Shown: positions 8,787 through 16,921 of the stretch, in pieces
Layout: each line of letters begins with the position of its first letter
Position numbering within the stretch: position 1 is the first letter of the stretch
Origin: Sphaerisporangium sp040649355
Lineage (GTDB): Bacteria; Actinomycetota; Actinomycetes; Streptosporangiales; Streptosporangiaceae
NCBI RefSeq assembly: GCF_043197795.1
Contig: NZ_JBICTU010000026.1
Location: 62,001 to 126,000, forward strand
DNA length: 64,000 bases
Reading direction: 5' to 3'
Notes under the pieces: model-generated
Database searches by the model: none
Told to the model about the DNA's origin: nothing
The model's input: only the letters and a program-made list of their open reading frames with translations
Made by a program: the position numbers and the translations under genes

Positions 8787-9173
8787 TCACACTTTGACCT
8801 CGCACCAGACGGCCCGGCCGGTCCCGTCCTCGTCGACCCCCCAGCATTGGGAGAGCTCCTCGACGAGGAACAGACCGCGACCGCCCTCGCCGCAGAGGTC
8901 ACCCGAGACGCGCGGCCGGGAGCCGGAACCGGCGTCCCTCACGATCACCCGGATGGCCTGATCGCATTCCAGCAGCGTGACGCTCACCGGCCCGCCGTCT
9001 CGCGAGTCCGAGTGCAGCACGGCATTGGTCGTCAACTCCGAAACCAGGAGCGTCACGTCGTCCAGGGCGGGGTGCCCCATGCCCAGCGTCCCCCGCACGA
9101 ACGCCCGCACCCCCGCCACCGAGGACTCCGCCCCGACCACTTCCACGCACCCCAACAGCCTGTCCGCCGCCAT
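8787..9173 (-). CDS. RsbW-like anti-sigma/regulatory ATPase (HATPase_c)
   Basis: About 128 aa GHKL-type ATP-binding protein. The N box is SELTTNAVLHS, the G1 box DAGSGSR, and the G2 box GGRGLFLVEELS. In actinomycetes such proteins are encoded beside XRE-DUF5753 and DUF397 genes (the AbaA/WhiJ arrangement) and act in developmental signalling. I choose the internal ATG because GAGGTGG precedes it at proper distance, rather than an upstream TTG. Divergent from the XRE gene, with about 230 bp between. Confidence 0.85.
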   Translation of the reverse strand: MAADRLLGCVEVVGAESSVAGVRAFVRGTLGMGHPALDDVTLLVSELTTNAVLHSDSRDGGPVSVTLLECDQAIRVIVRDAGSGSRPRVSGDLCGEGGRGLFLVEELSQCWGVDEDGTGRAVWCEVKV

Positions 9174-9406
9174 TTCCACCTCGCCTTGATCGCGGTGAGG
9201 GAGTGACACCAAGGGAGCCCGAATTGCTGGGAGAGTGTCATCCGGTCCACCGAGCCTGCCTGTCCGAAGGAGCTTTCGCCTCTCCAGCTTGGCCAGACTG
9301 CGCTACTGTGTGAAGTCAATCGGTAACTCTTCGCTAGCACTATTCGAGTGTGACGCTGATGGCTACCGCGAGCTAGCCGGGATTAATCCTGCTCAGGGGA
9401 GGATCT

Positions 9407-10234
9407 ATGCCACAGCCAGTGGAGTTGAATCCAGAGGCTTCCCCGATGGCGCTCTTCGGCTTCGAGGTGCGTAGGCATCGTCTGGCCGCAGGGATGACAC
9501 AGAATCAACTGGGCAAGAGGATTCTGTTTTCCACAAGCATGGTCGGCATGGTCGAACGGGGTGAGCGCAAACCCGAGAGGATGTTCGCGGAACGCTGTGA
9601 CCAGGTTCTCGGTCTCGACAAAGTGATGACGAGCCTCTGGTTGATGGTCGATCGATGGAAGGACTCCGCTCCCCGCTGGTTCCGTGAGTACCTGGACGCT
9701 GAACAGGAGGCCACGGCGATCCGCAGCTGGGATCCGCTCATGGTTCCCGGCCTGTTCCAGACCGAGCCGTATGCCCGGCACATCCTGTCAGGCGAGCCAG
9801 GAGTCGCAGCGGACCTGGTGGAACAGCGGCTCGTAACCCGTATGCAGCGAAAAGCAGTGCTCAATCGAGACAGTCCTCCTATGGTTTCCGTCGTCATCGA
9901 CGAGGGAGTCCTCTACCGGTCGATTGGCGGCTCGGCGGTCATGCGGCAACAACTGGAGTACCTTCTGGAGATCGCACAAGATCCCAGGGTGACCGTCCAG
10001 GTCGTGCCATTCGCGGCGGAGTCCACCTGCGGGCTGCTGGGCGCGTTCGGAGCAGCCGAATTGCCCGGTTACCGAACTCTCATCTGGGTGGACTCGTCAG
10101 GGCAGGGCGAAGTGACAGATAATCCAGAAGTCGTTAAGCCGATTATGAGTCGCTATGACGCGATTCGCGCCGATGCTCATCCGCAGCGTGTTTCTAAAGG
10201 GATCATCGAGGAAGCGAGGGCGAAGTGGAGCTGA
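9407..10234 (+). CDS. XRE-family regulator with DUF5753 (WhiJ type)
   Basis: About 275 aa. Residues 14-70 form a lambda-repressor-like helix-turn-helix (RHRLAAGMTQNQLGKRI ... STSMVGMVERGERKP). The rest is the DUF5753 domain, with the hallmark VPGLFQTEPYARHIL and the late QVVPFAAEST segment. WhiJ-type proteins are thought to hold back differentiation genes until a small DUF397 partner interferes. AGGGGAGG stands 5 nt before the ATG. The downstream DUF397 gene overlaps its end by 10 nt. Confidence 0.9.
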   Translation: MPQPVELNPEASPMALFGFEVRRHRLAAGMTQNQLGKRILFSTSMVGMVERGERKPERMFAERCDQVLGLDKVMTSLWLMVDRWKDSAPRWFREYLDAEQEATAIRSWDPLMVPGLFQTEPYARHILSGEPGVAADLVEQRLVTRMQRKAVLNRDSPPMVSVVIDEGVLYRSIGGSAVMRQQLEYLLEIAQDPRVTVQVVPFAAESTCGLLGAFGAAELPGYRTLIWVDSSGQGEVTDNPEVVKPIMSRYDAIRADAHPQRVSKGIIEEARAKWS

Positions 10235-10422
10235 GCGACGCCAGATGGCGTAAGTCAAGCCGGTCGGGATCGAACGGGGCAGCCTGCGTCGAAGTGGCGA
10301 CGAACCTCCCTGGGGTGGTGGGGGTCCGGGACAGCAAGGATCCGGGGGGTCCTGTGTTGGTGGTCGCGGACGGTGAATGGCGTGTCTTTCTTGGGCGGCT
10401 GAAGCAGGCGGGGAAACGGTGA
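10225..10422 (+). CDS. DUF397 protein, first copy
   Basis: A 65-aa protein. It begins MELSDARWRKSSRSG and keeps the DUF397 signatures ACVEVA, VRDSKDP and GEWRVFL. The GTG start lies inside the end of the XRE gene, so translation is coupled. DUF397 proteins are the usual partners of WhiJ-like XRE regulators and are believed to counteract them. Confidence 0.9.
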   Translation: MELSDARWRKSSRSGSNGAACVEVATNLPGVVGVRDSKDPGGPVLVVADGEWRVFLGRLKQAGKR

Positions 10423-10497
10423 CGGCCACAGGGCGACGGTGCCCGGAGACCTCTTCCAGAACATGAGCCTGAAGATCATCGAGTGGGAGTCGGCCGC

Positions 10498-10689
10498 GTG
10501 GACCTGAGCGGAGCGATTTGGCGAAAGTCATCCAAATCGGGATCGGACGGCGGATCATGCGTGGAAGTGGCGATGAATCTCTCTGGGGTTGTCGCGGTAA
10601 GGGATAGTAAGGATTCGCCTGGGCCGGTGTTGCTGGTCGCCTCTGGGGAGTGGCGGGCGTTCGTCGGCGGGCTGAAGATCTCGGAGTAG
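10498..10689 (+). CDS. DUF397 protein, second copy
   Basis: About 63 aa, starting MDLSGAIWRKSSKSG, clearly paralogous to the preceding gene (same CVEVA, VRDSKD and GEWRAFV blocks). The GTG start is preceded by GGGAG 9 nt upstream; a longer in-frame GTG 15 nt earlier is possible. Tandem duplication of the DUF397 partner beside a single XRE regulator could give two signals acting on one regulator. Confidence 0.85.
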   Translation: MDLSGAIWRKSSKSGSDGGSCVEVAMNLSGVVAVRDSKDSPGPVLLVASGEWRAFVGGLKISE

Positions 10690-10786
10690 CTGGAATCCGG
10701 CGGGACGGTGGCCGGGTGCTGTGGGACCTTCGACGTCTTATCGTTGCAGCAGGCAGGAAGGCAGCGATCACGGGTTGGAGTCGACG

Positions 10787-12118
10787 GTGCACATCGCCGA
10801 GTTCGAAGTCGCAGGCGTGCGCGGCTTCTCTGGTCCGCGCGCGGCGAATCTGCGGCTGACCAGGCCAGACGGCAGCCACGCGGGTTGGACCGTCCTCGCT
10901 GGGCGCAACGGCTCCGGCAAGACCACACTGCTGCGCGCCCTCGCCCTCGCCCTTGCCGGGCCTTCGGTGGCCCGGAGCCTCGTGCCGGCCTTCGACGGCT
11001 GGATCTCCCACCAGGCCACCCAAGGCACATCCCAGGTGCAGATGGTCTTCGATGCGGAGACGGACAGGCTCACGGGCCGTACGCGGCGCCGTCCGCCCGG
11101 TACCAGGCTCTCCGCGAGCCTGACCTGGAGCCGCGAGCTCATCGATGAGTCAGGGCACTACGGGACCCAGCCGACCATGCGGGCATATGGAGCCACTGCC
11201 CTTCGCGGTCCGTGGGCGGACAATCCGCAAGGGTGGTTCTTCGCCGGGTACGGGCCCTTCCGTCGTCTGGTGGGTGGCTCGTCCGACACGCAGCGACTCA
11301 TGGTGAGCAGCGGCCCCGTGTCGCGCCTGGCGAGTTTGTTCCACGAGGACGCTTCCCTGGCCGAGAGCGTGAGCTGGCTCGTCGACCTGCACCTACGCCG
11401 GCTGGAGCAGCGCGAGGGAGCCGCCGACCTTCTGAACTTCGTCACCGGCCTGCTCAACGACGGACTGCTGCCGGACGGTTTCCAGATCGACCGGGTCGAC
11501 AGTGAGGGACTGTGGGCCAGGAGAGGCGGGGAGCTCATCTCTCTTCGTGAGATGAGCGACGGGTACAGGACCGTCACAGCACTGGTGCTTGATCTGACCC
11601 GTCAGCTCCACCAGGTTTTCGGCACCGAAATGACCACCGCGCTCTCCGGCACGTACGTTGTCCCGCTGCCGGGAGTGGTTCTCATCGACGAGATCGACGT
11701 CCACCTGCATGTCAGCTGGCAGAAGAAGATCGGTGAGTGGCTCAAGGAGCATTTCCCGGCCATCCAGTTCATCGTGACCACACACAGCCCCTACATCTGC
11801 CAGAGTGCCGATCCCGGAGGTCTGATCCGGCTTCCCGGGGTGGACGAACATGTGCCTCCCCGCGTCGTCGACGACGACCTGTACGAGCGCGTGGTCTACG
11901 GCAGTGGAGACGACGCGCTGCTGACCGACCTGTTCGGCATGGATTCGCCCTACTCGAACCACGCCGAGGACATGCGGCGAAGGCTCACCGAGTTGGAACG
12001 GGCCGTCCTCCGGGGGACGGCTTCTCCCGCGGAAGCGCAGGAGTACGAGCGCCTGCGGGACACCCTCACCAGCTCGCTCGCCGCGCGCGTCGACGAGGTC
12101 GCCGCGAGGATCGCCTGA
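10787..12118 (+). CDS. ptuA-like: AAA ATPase, PtuA-like component of a Septu-type defence pair
   Basis: About 443 aa of the SMC/RecF-like AAA class. Walker A is AGRNGSGKTT at residues 38-47, the signature-like block is LREMSDGYRT at 253-262, Walker B is VVLIDEIDVHLH at 297-308, and the switch histidine is in TTHSP at 331-335. All catalytic motifs are intact. The GTG start is supported by GGTTGGAG about 6 nt upstream. An HNH nuclease gene begins 4 nt after the stop, which is the two-gene layout of Septu (PtuA senses or gates, PtuB cuts). The assignment is by architecture and motif, not by a search; other OLD-like ATPase/nuclease pairs remain possible. Confidence 0.7.
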   Translation: MHIAEFEVAGVRGFSGPRAANLRLTRPDGSHAGWTVLAGRNGSGKTTLLRALALALAGPSVARSLVPAFDGWISHQATQGTSQVQMVFDAETDRLTGRTRRRPPGTRLSASLTWSRELIDESGHYGTQPTMRAYGATALRGPWADNPQGWFFAGYGPFRRLVGGSSDTQRLMVSSGPVSRLASLFHEDASLAESVSWLVDLHLRRLEQREGAADLLNFVTGLLNDGLLPDGFQIDRVDSEGLWARRGGELISLREMSDGYRTVTALVLDLTRQLHQVFGTEMTTALSGTYVVPLPGVVLIDEIDVHLHVSWQKKIGEWLKEHFPAIQFIVTTHSPYICQSADPGGLIRLPGVDEHVPPRVVDDDLYERVVYGSGDDALLTDLFGMDSPYSNHAEDMRRRLTELERAVLRGTASPAEAQEYERLRDTLTSSLAARVDEVAARIA

Positions 12119-12122
12119 CACC

Positions 12123-12848
12123 ATGATCCGTGTCTATCGAGTCGTCCTCAGTGACGAGCTGAGTGCGCGGCTACGTGAGCATACGAGCAAGCTCCGCGAG
12201 GAGAACGCCGGTCTCTCCAGGGCTCGCACCATGTGGAAGAACGCCAGGGCCGTCCGGTCGGGGTTGGCGGACCACCTCGACAGCATGGCGACCGGAATCA
12301 GGCGGTGCATGTACTGCGGAGACGGCTTCGGGACCGACATCGACCACTTCGAACCCCTGGCCGATGCCCCTCTGCGCGCCTTCGACTGGCCGAACCACCT
12401 CCTCGCCTGCTCCCATTGCAACAGCCACCACAAGCGGGAGTGCTTTCCGCTCGACGAGGACGGATCGCCCCTTCTCGTGGATCCGTCGGCCGAGGACCCG
12501 TACGAACACCTTGAGCTGGCACTGAACACCGGCGTCTACCGATCGCTGACTCCCAGGGGCGCGGCGACGATCGACGTCTTCGGGTTGAACCGGGGTGCTC
12601 TGCAGCGTGGTCGTGCCGCCGCCTTCATACGAACGGTGTCGATGCTCAGGGACCGCGCACGTCTCATTCAGACTTCGGACGCCAAGGAGGAGGCGGCGGA
12701 AATAGCCGACTCCCTCCGTGAGCAGCCTTTCGCCGATGTGCTTTACGCGATGCTGTGCTACCGGAGCCTGCCGGGGGCCGAGACGGTGCTGCGGGGACGC
12801 GAGGTGGTCGAGGCGCTCGACGATCCGGCGCTTCATTTCTGGTCGTAA
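12123..12848 (+). CDS. ptuB-like: HNH endonuclease, PtuB-like component of a Septu-type defence pair
   Basis: A 241-aa protein. A zinc-HNH fold is visible as C62-x2-C65, D72-I-D74-H75-F, N91, C96-x2-C99-N100 and K104. This is the pattern of the PtuB/retron-effector HNH family, in which D-H-N-type residues hold the catalytic metal and the four cysteines hold zinc. The flanking helical regions are hydrophilic. The gene is co-transcribed with the ATPase. PtuB is expected to degrade nucleic acid when the ATPase is triggered by phage infection. Confidence 0.7.
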   Translation: MIRVYRVVLSDELSARLREHTSKLREENAGLSRARTMWKNARAVRSGLADHLDSMATGIRRCMYCGDGFGTDIDHFEPLADAPLRAFDWPNHLLACSHCNSHHKRECFPLDEDGSPLLVDPSAEDPYEHLELALNTGVYRSLTPRGAATIDVFGLNRGALQRGRAAAFIRTVSMLRDRARLIQTSDAKEEAAEIADSLREQPFADVLYAMLCYRSLPGAETVLRGREVVEALDDPALHFWS

Positions 12849-12864
12849 GGCCGCTGTTCGCTGA

Positions 12865-13935
12865 TCAGGTGGTCGGGGGGAGTTCGCCGGAGCCTCGGGG
12901 GATGAGGTGGGTGGGAAGCTGGACGCGTTCGGCGGGGCCGTTGTCGCCGGCCAGGCGGCGGAAGAGAAGCTCGGCGGCCGTGCGGCCGAGGCCCGCGGGA
13001 TCCTGCGCGATCACGGTGACGGGCGGGGTGAGAAGGTCGGCCAGCTCGAAGTCGTCGAAGCCCACGACCGCGATCCGCGACGGCGACCTGCCGCCGAGAC
13101 CCCCGGTGCCGAGGGCTTCCAGGGCCCGCAGGGTCGCGACGGTGGTGCGGCCGTTGCCGGTGAACAGGGCCGTGGGCGGGTCGCCCCGCTCCATCATGCG
13201 CGCGAGGTCGGCGTGGACGCGCCTCTGGTCGGGGGCGCCCATGACGACCAGCGACCCGTCGTACGGCAGGCCGGCCGTCTCCAGGGCCTGCCGGTAGCCG
13301 CGCAGGCGCTCCCCGGCGGTGAAGATGCGGGCGCTGTCGCCGAGGAACCCGATGCGCCGGTGGCCGCAGGCGATGAGGTGCGCCACCCCCGATCGGGCGC
13401 CGCCGGCGTTGTCGCACAGCACGGTGTCGACGTCGAGCCCGGGACCGGCGGGGCGGTCGGCGAAGACGGCGCGGATGCCGGCGCTCAGCTCGGGGGCGAG
13501 GTAGCCGTGGTCCGAGCCGGCGGGCACGATGACCAGCCCGTCCACCCGGCGGGCGCAGAAGGCCAGGACCAGCTCGCGCTCACGCTCGGGATCCTCCCCC
13601 GACGAGCCGGTGAAGACCAGTGAGCCGTTGCGGATCGCGACGTCCTCGACCGCGCGGCTCAGCCCGGAGTAGAACGGGTCGGAGACGTCCTCGATGATGA
13701 GCCCGATGCTCGCCGTGCGCCCCCGGCGAAGGACACGGGCGCCGTCGTTGCGGCGGTAGCCGAGCAGCTCGATGGCCTGCCGGACCCGCGCGGCGGTCGC
13801 CGCGTTGACCCCCGGCTCGTCGTTGACCACGCGGGAGACGGTCTTGAGCGCGACCCCGGCCGTCGCGGCGACATCGTTCATCGTCGGCCGCCCGCGTCTG
13901 GTCTCTGCCACGGTCCGCATCATCCCGCATTTCAA
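12865..13935 (-). CDS. LacI-family transcriptional regulator, probably of the sugar ABC operon
   Basis: About 350 aa. The helix-turn-helix MNDVAATAGVALKTVSRVVN is near residues 19-38, followed by the hinge GYRRNDGARVLRRG and a periplasmic-binding-like sensor domain with DVSDPFYSGLSRAVEDVA. The first ATG is given; ATGs 12 and 15 nt further in also fit and are nearer the usual family start. A palindromic operator sits 8 nt before the first ATG, so the gene is probably self-regulated. The same operator precedes the ABC sugar operon about 12 kb away, although a defence locus and other genes lie between. Confidence 0.85.
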   Translation of the reverse strand: MKCGMMRTVAETRRGRPTMNDVAATAGVALKTVSRVVNDEPGVNAATAARVRQAIELLGYRRNDGARVLRRGRTASIGLIIEDVSDPFYSGLSRAVEDVAIRNGSLVFTGSSGEDPERERELVLAFCARRVDGLVIVPAGSDHGYLAPELSAGIRAVFADRPAGPGLDVDTVLCDNAGGARSGVAHLIACGHRRIGFLGDSARIFTAGERLRGYRQALETAGLPYDGSLVVMGAPDQRRVHADLARMMERGDPPTALFTGNGRTTVATLRALEALGTGGLGGRSPSRIAVVGFDDFELADLLTPPVTVIAQDPAGLGRTAAELLFRRLAGDNGPAERVQLPTHLIPRGSGELPPTT

Positions 13936-13942
13936 CGGGGTG

Positions 13943-13956
13943 TGACAACGTTGTCA
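13943..13956. promoter_or_regulatory. 14-bp palindromic LacI-type operator, copy 2
   Basis: TGACAACGTTGTCA, identical to the operator at 1326-1339, lies just upstream of the LacI-family start. On the gene's strand the right arm contains TTGTCA, which could act as a -35 element, so repressor binding here would block transcription. Confidence 0.75.
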
Positions 13957-14113
13957 CCCAATCGGCCCGCCGGGCGGGGGCGGCCGTACGGCGCGGCGCC
14001 ACAGAGGCGCGGCGCCACAGAGGTACGGAACCCCAGAGGACGGTGGCGGCACAGCACCACGGATTTGAGCCCAAGGTATCCGTTGTGATGGCCACCGATA
14101 GGCTCCGGGGCCT

Positions 14114-15376
14114 ATGACCGGTTCGACCACCGACCCCGAGCCCGGACCGGGGTCCGTGCCCCGCCCCACCCCCACCAGGGCATCCGCCCCTGGAGGGCTC
14201 GGCCGGGCACGGGTGCTGCTGATAGCGGGTTTCGTGCTGGCCTCGCTGAACCTGCGGCCCGCCATCGCCGGGGTGTCGCCGCTGCTGAGCGAGATCATGG
14301 ACGACCTCTCGCTGACCCCCGCGGCGGGCGGGGCGATCACCACGGTCATGGTGGTCTGCCTCGGCCTGCAGGCCCCGATCGCGCCCGCACTGGCCACGCG
14401 CCTCGGGCTCGACCGCACGCTGCTGATAGGGCTGCTCGTCCTCGCCACCGGCGTCGTCCTGCGCGGGATGGGCGGCCTGACCGCCCTGTACGCCGGGTCG
14501 GCCGTCGCCGGCACGGCTATCGCGATCATGAACGTGGTCATGCCCGGTGTGGTGAAACAGCACTTTCCCCACCGTGTCGGGCTGTTCACCGGCATCTACG
14601 TGTCGGGGCTGGTGACGGGCGCGGCCACGGCGTCGGCGGTCATGGTGCCCATCGAGGAGCGGTACGGCTGGCGCACGGCGGCCGGATCCGTCGCCGTCCT
14701 CGCGCTGGCGGCGGCCGTGCTGTGGGCGCCGCAGGCGGTGAGACGGTACCGCCGCGACCGGGACGGCGGCGGGCACAGGCCGTACGCCGTGCTGCTGCGC
14801 AGGCGCGTGACCTGGTACGTCATGGCGTTCATGGGCCTTCAGTCGCTGACCTTCTACATCATGCTCGCCTGGCTGCCGACGATCTTCCGCGACGCCGGGC
14901 TCCCCGCGGACCAGGCCGGCTACCTGCTGGCGCTCACCAACCTCGCCCAGATCGCCGCCACGCTCATGGTGCCGGTACACGCGGGTCGCGTCCCGTCGCA
15001 GGTGCCGCACATCGTGGTGGCCGCGCTGCTGACCGTCGCCGGGTACCTCGGCGTGGTGTTCGCCCCGGCGACGCTGCCGTGGCTGTGGATGATCGTGCTC
15101 GGGGTCGGCCAGGGCGCCTCGATCGCGCTCGCCCTGCTCATCATCGCCCTGCGGGCGCCCGACCCCGCCTCGGTCACCGCGTTGTCGGCGGTCGCGCAGT
15201 CGTCCGGCTACCTGCTCGCCGCCCTCGGCCCCTTCCTCATCGGGCTGCTCCACCAGCTCGCGGGCGGCTGGACGCTGCCGCTGGTGACGGGCCTGCTCAT
15301 CTGCGGCGTCCAGCTGGCCTTCGGCGTCCTCGCCGGGCGCCCCGCATCCGAGCCGGTCAGGGGTTCGTGGGGGTGA
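14114..15376 (+). CDS. MFS transporter, CynX/NimT type
   Basis: About 420 aa with 12 hydrophobic segments. The first helix carries the diagnostic ASLNLRPAIAGVSPLL, as in cyanate/2-nitroimidazole transporters of the major facilitator superfamily. The ATG follows a TAGGCT box by 9 nt, so the leader is almost absent. The 3' end overlaps the convergent lipoprotein gene by 20 bp. The substrate is unknown. Confidence 0.85.
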   Translation: MTGSTTDPEPGPGSVPRPTPTRASAPGGLGRARVLLIAGFVLASLNLRPAIAGVSPLLSEIMDDLSLTPAAGGAITTVMVVCLGLQAPIAPALATRLGLDRTLLIGLLVLATGVVLRGMGGLTALYAGSAVAGTAIAIMNVVMPGVVKQHFPHRVGLFTGIYVSGLVTGAATASAVMVPIEERYGWRTAAGSVAVLALAAAVLWAPQAVRRYRRDRDGGGHRPYAVLLRRRVTWYVMAFMGLQSLTFYIMLAWLPTIFRDAGLPADQAGYLLALTNLAQIAATLMVPVHAGRVPSQVPHIVVAALLTVAGYLGVVFAPATLPWLWMIVLGVGQGASIALALLIIALRAPDPASVTALSAVAQSSGYLLAALGPFLIGLLHQLAGGWTLPLVTGLLICGVQLAFGVLAGRPASEPVRGSWG

Positions 15377-16655
15377 GGTCCGCGCCGATCCTGACGGCGG
15401 GGTTGAGGCTGTTGTCCACGACGACCATCTCGTACGGCCACCGCCCGATCCCTTCCTTCCACTGGACCCCCACGGGCTGCTGGAGGGCGACGCCCGGAAC
15501 CGGCCCCCGGGTGAAGTCGAGCACCCCCGAGATCCCCGAGTAGTTCAGTTCCTGAAGCGCGGTCGCGACCGCCTTCCTGTCACGCGGGGTGTCGACCGAG
15601 GTGAAGGCCTTCTCGGCGATCTCGAACAGCGAGTAGACCGACCCCAGGGTCTGCAGCCACTGCCTGCCGCTGGCGGACTGGTAGGACTCCGCGAGCTGCT
15701 TGGCGGTCTCCCCGTCGAGCGAGGAGGCGTAGGGCATGTACGGGCCCCACCACGAGTCGGTCGCGATGTTGCTGACCAGGCTGCCGAGCGGGACGGTGTC
15801 CGCGGGGAACAGCAGGACCTTGGCCACGGTGGCGAGCTTCGGCCGGAACCCCCGCAGGGCGGCCTGCTTCCACATGGCGGTGAAGTCGGGCGGGAGCGGG
15901 GCGTTGATGAAGATCTCGCACTGCTCGCGCTTGAACGTGGAGATCATCGAGCCGAAGGCGGTCGTCCCGTCGCGGTAGGCGCCGCCGTCGACCCAGCTGT
16001 ACCCGGCGTTGTCCAGGATCGGCGGGTACGCGGCGCGGAAGGCGTTGCCGTCAGGGTCGTCCGGGAACATACCGCCCACCACCTTGTTGGTGGAGATCCT
16101 GTCCCACATCGGGACGAAGCATCCGCCGAACTGGTCGACCCCGGAGAAGAACATGGTCGTGTACGTGAACGGCTTGGGGTTTCGGGGATCGGCCTGCCGG
16201 GAGAAGTACCACGCCTCCCAGGGGACCACGGTCGAGACGCAGGGGATCCCCTGGGCCTCGCATACCGTCGCAACGGGGTTCGTCGTCTCGGGTGTGGAGC
16301 TGGCGAGGATCATGTCGGCGTGGTGCCGCGAGATCAGCTCGCGAGCGGCCTGGGACGCCCGGCCCGGGTCCGAGTGGGTGTCCTTGACCACGATCTCCAC
16401 CTCGTAGGTCTTCCCGCCGACCGTGAAGCCCTTGGCGTACGCGGCGGTGGCGCGCACGCGGTCGACGACGAAGCCGTCACCGGAGGCGAAGCCGGCCAGC
16501 GGTCCCGTACGGGGGCTGACGAACCCGATCACGATCTTGTCGCCGGGCCCGGCGCCCAGGCCGTTGACCGAGCCGCACGCGGTCGCGCCGGCGGCGAGGG
16601 CTCCGAGGCCCACGCCCTTCAGGAGGGTGCGGCGGGGGAGGGACGGTCCGTTCAC
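15357..16655 (-). CDS. Tat-exported lipoprotein, Leu/Ile/Val-type ABC binding protein (orphan)
   Basis: About 432 aa. A GTG start preceded by GAGGAG at 6 nt gives an N-terminus with LPRRTLLKGVGLGALAAG followed by the lipobox ATAC, so the protein should cross by the Tat route and be lipidated. The mature part has the type-I periplasmic fold of branched-chain amino-acid/amide receptors (IVIGFVSPRTGPLAGFASGD near its start). No permease or ATPase gene is adjacent. The longer open frame upstream has no ribosome site and is not used. Confidence 0.85.
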   Translation of the reverse strand: MNGPSLPRRTLLKGVGLGALAAGATACGSVNGLGAGPGDKIVIGFVSPRTGPLAGFASGDGFVVDRVRATAAYAKGFTVGGKTYEVEIVVKDTHSDPGRASQAARELISRHHADMILASSTPETTNPVATVCEAQGIPCVSTVVPWEAWYFSRQADPRNPKPFTYTTMFFSGVDQFGGCFVPMWDRISTNKVVGGMFPDDPDGNAFRAAYPPILDNAGYSWVDGGAYRDGTTAFGSMISTFKREQCEIFINAPLPPDFTAMWKQAALRGFRPKLATVAKVLLFPADTVPLGSLVSNIATDSWWGPYMPYASSLDGETAKQLAESYQSASGRQWLQTLGSVYSLFEIAEKAFTSVDTPRDRKAVATALQELNYSGISGVLDFTRGPVPGVALQQPVGVQWKEGIGRWPYEMVVVDNSLNPAVRIGADLTPTNP

Positions 16656-16921
16656 GAGAGACTCCTCATGAGGTGTCTGATGTGCTGCCCGACGGGAAGA
16701 GCGACCGGCCGCGAGGCCGGGAAGCCTCGGAGGTCGCGAAAGCATGAAACGACGCCGACGCATGACTGATCGTTTTATGTGCAGATGATTGCGGATAAGT
16801 GGTGACGGCCGCTGGTGATCGCCGATACTCGTGGCCATCGATGCCGCCAGGCGGCGGCAGGCCGGGAGTCCCCTGCGTGTCGACCGGGGAATGAGCCTCT
16901 GACCAGGCCTAACATCGACCG

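Noticed and set aside
13580..15253. Minus-strand open frame of 557 codons across the MFS gene
   Set aside because: Shadow of the MFS and LacI genes; reads as low-complexity Arg/Asp/His/Gln-rich sequence.
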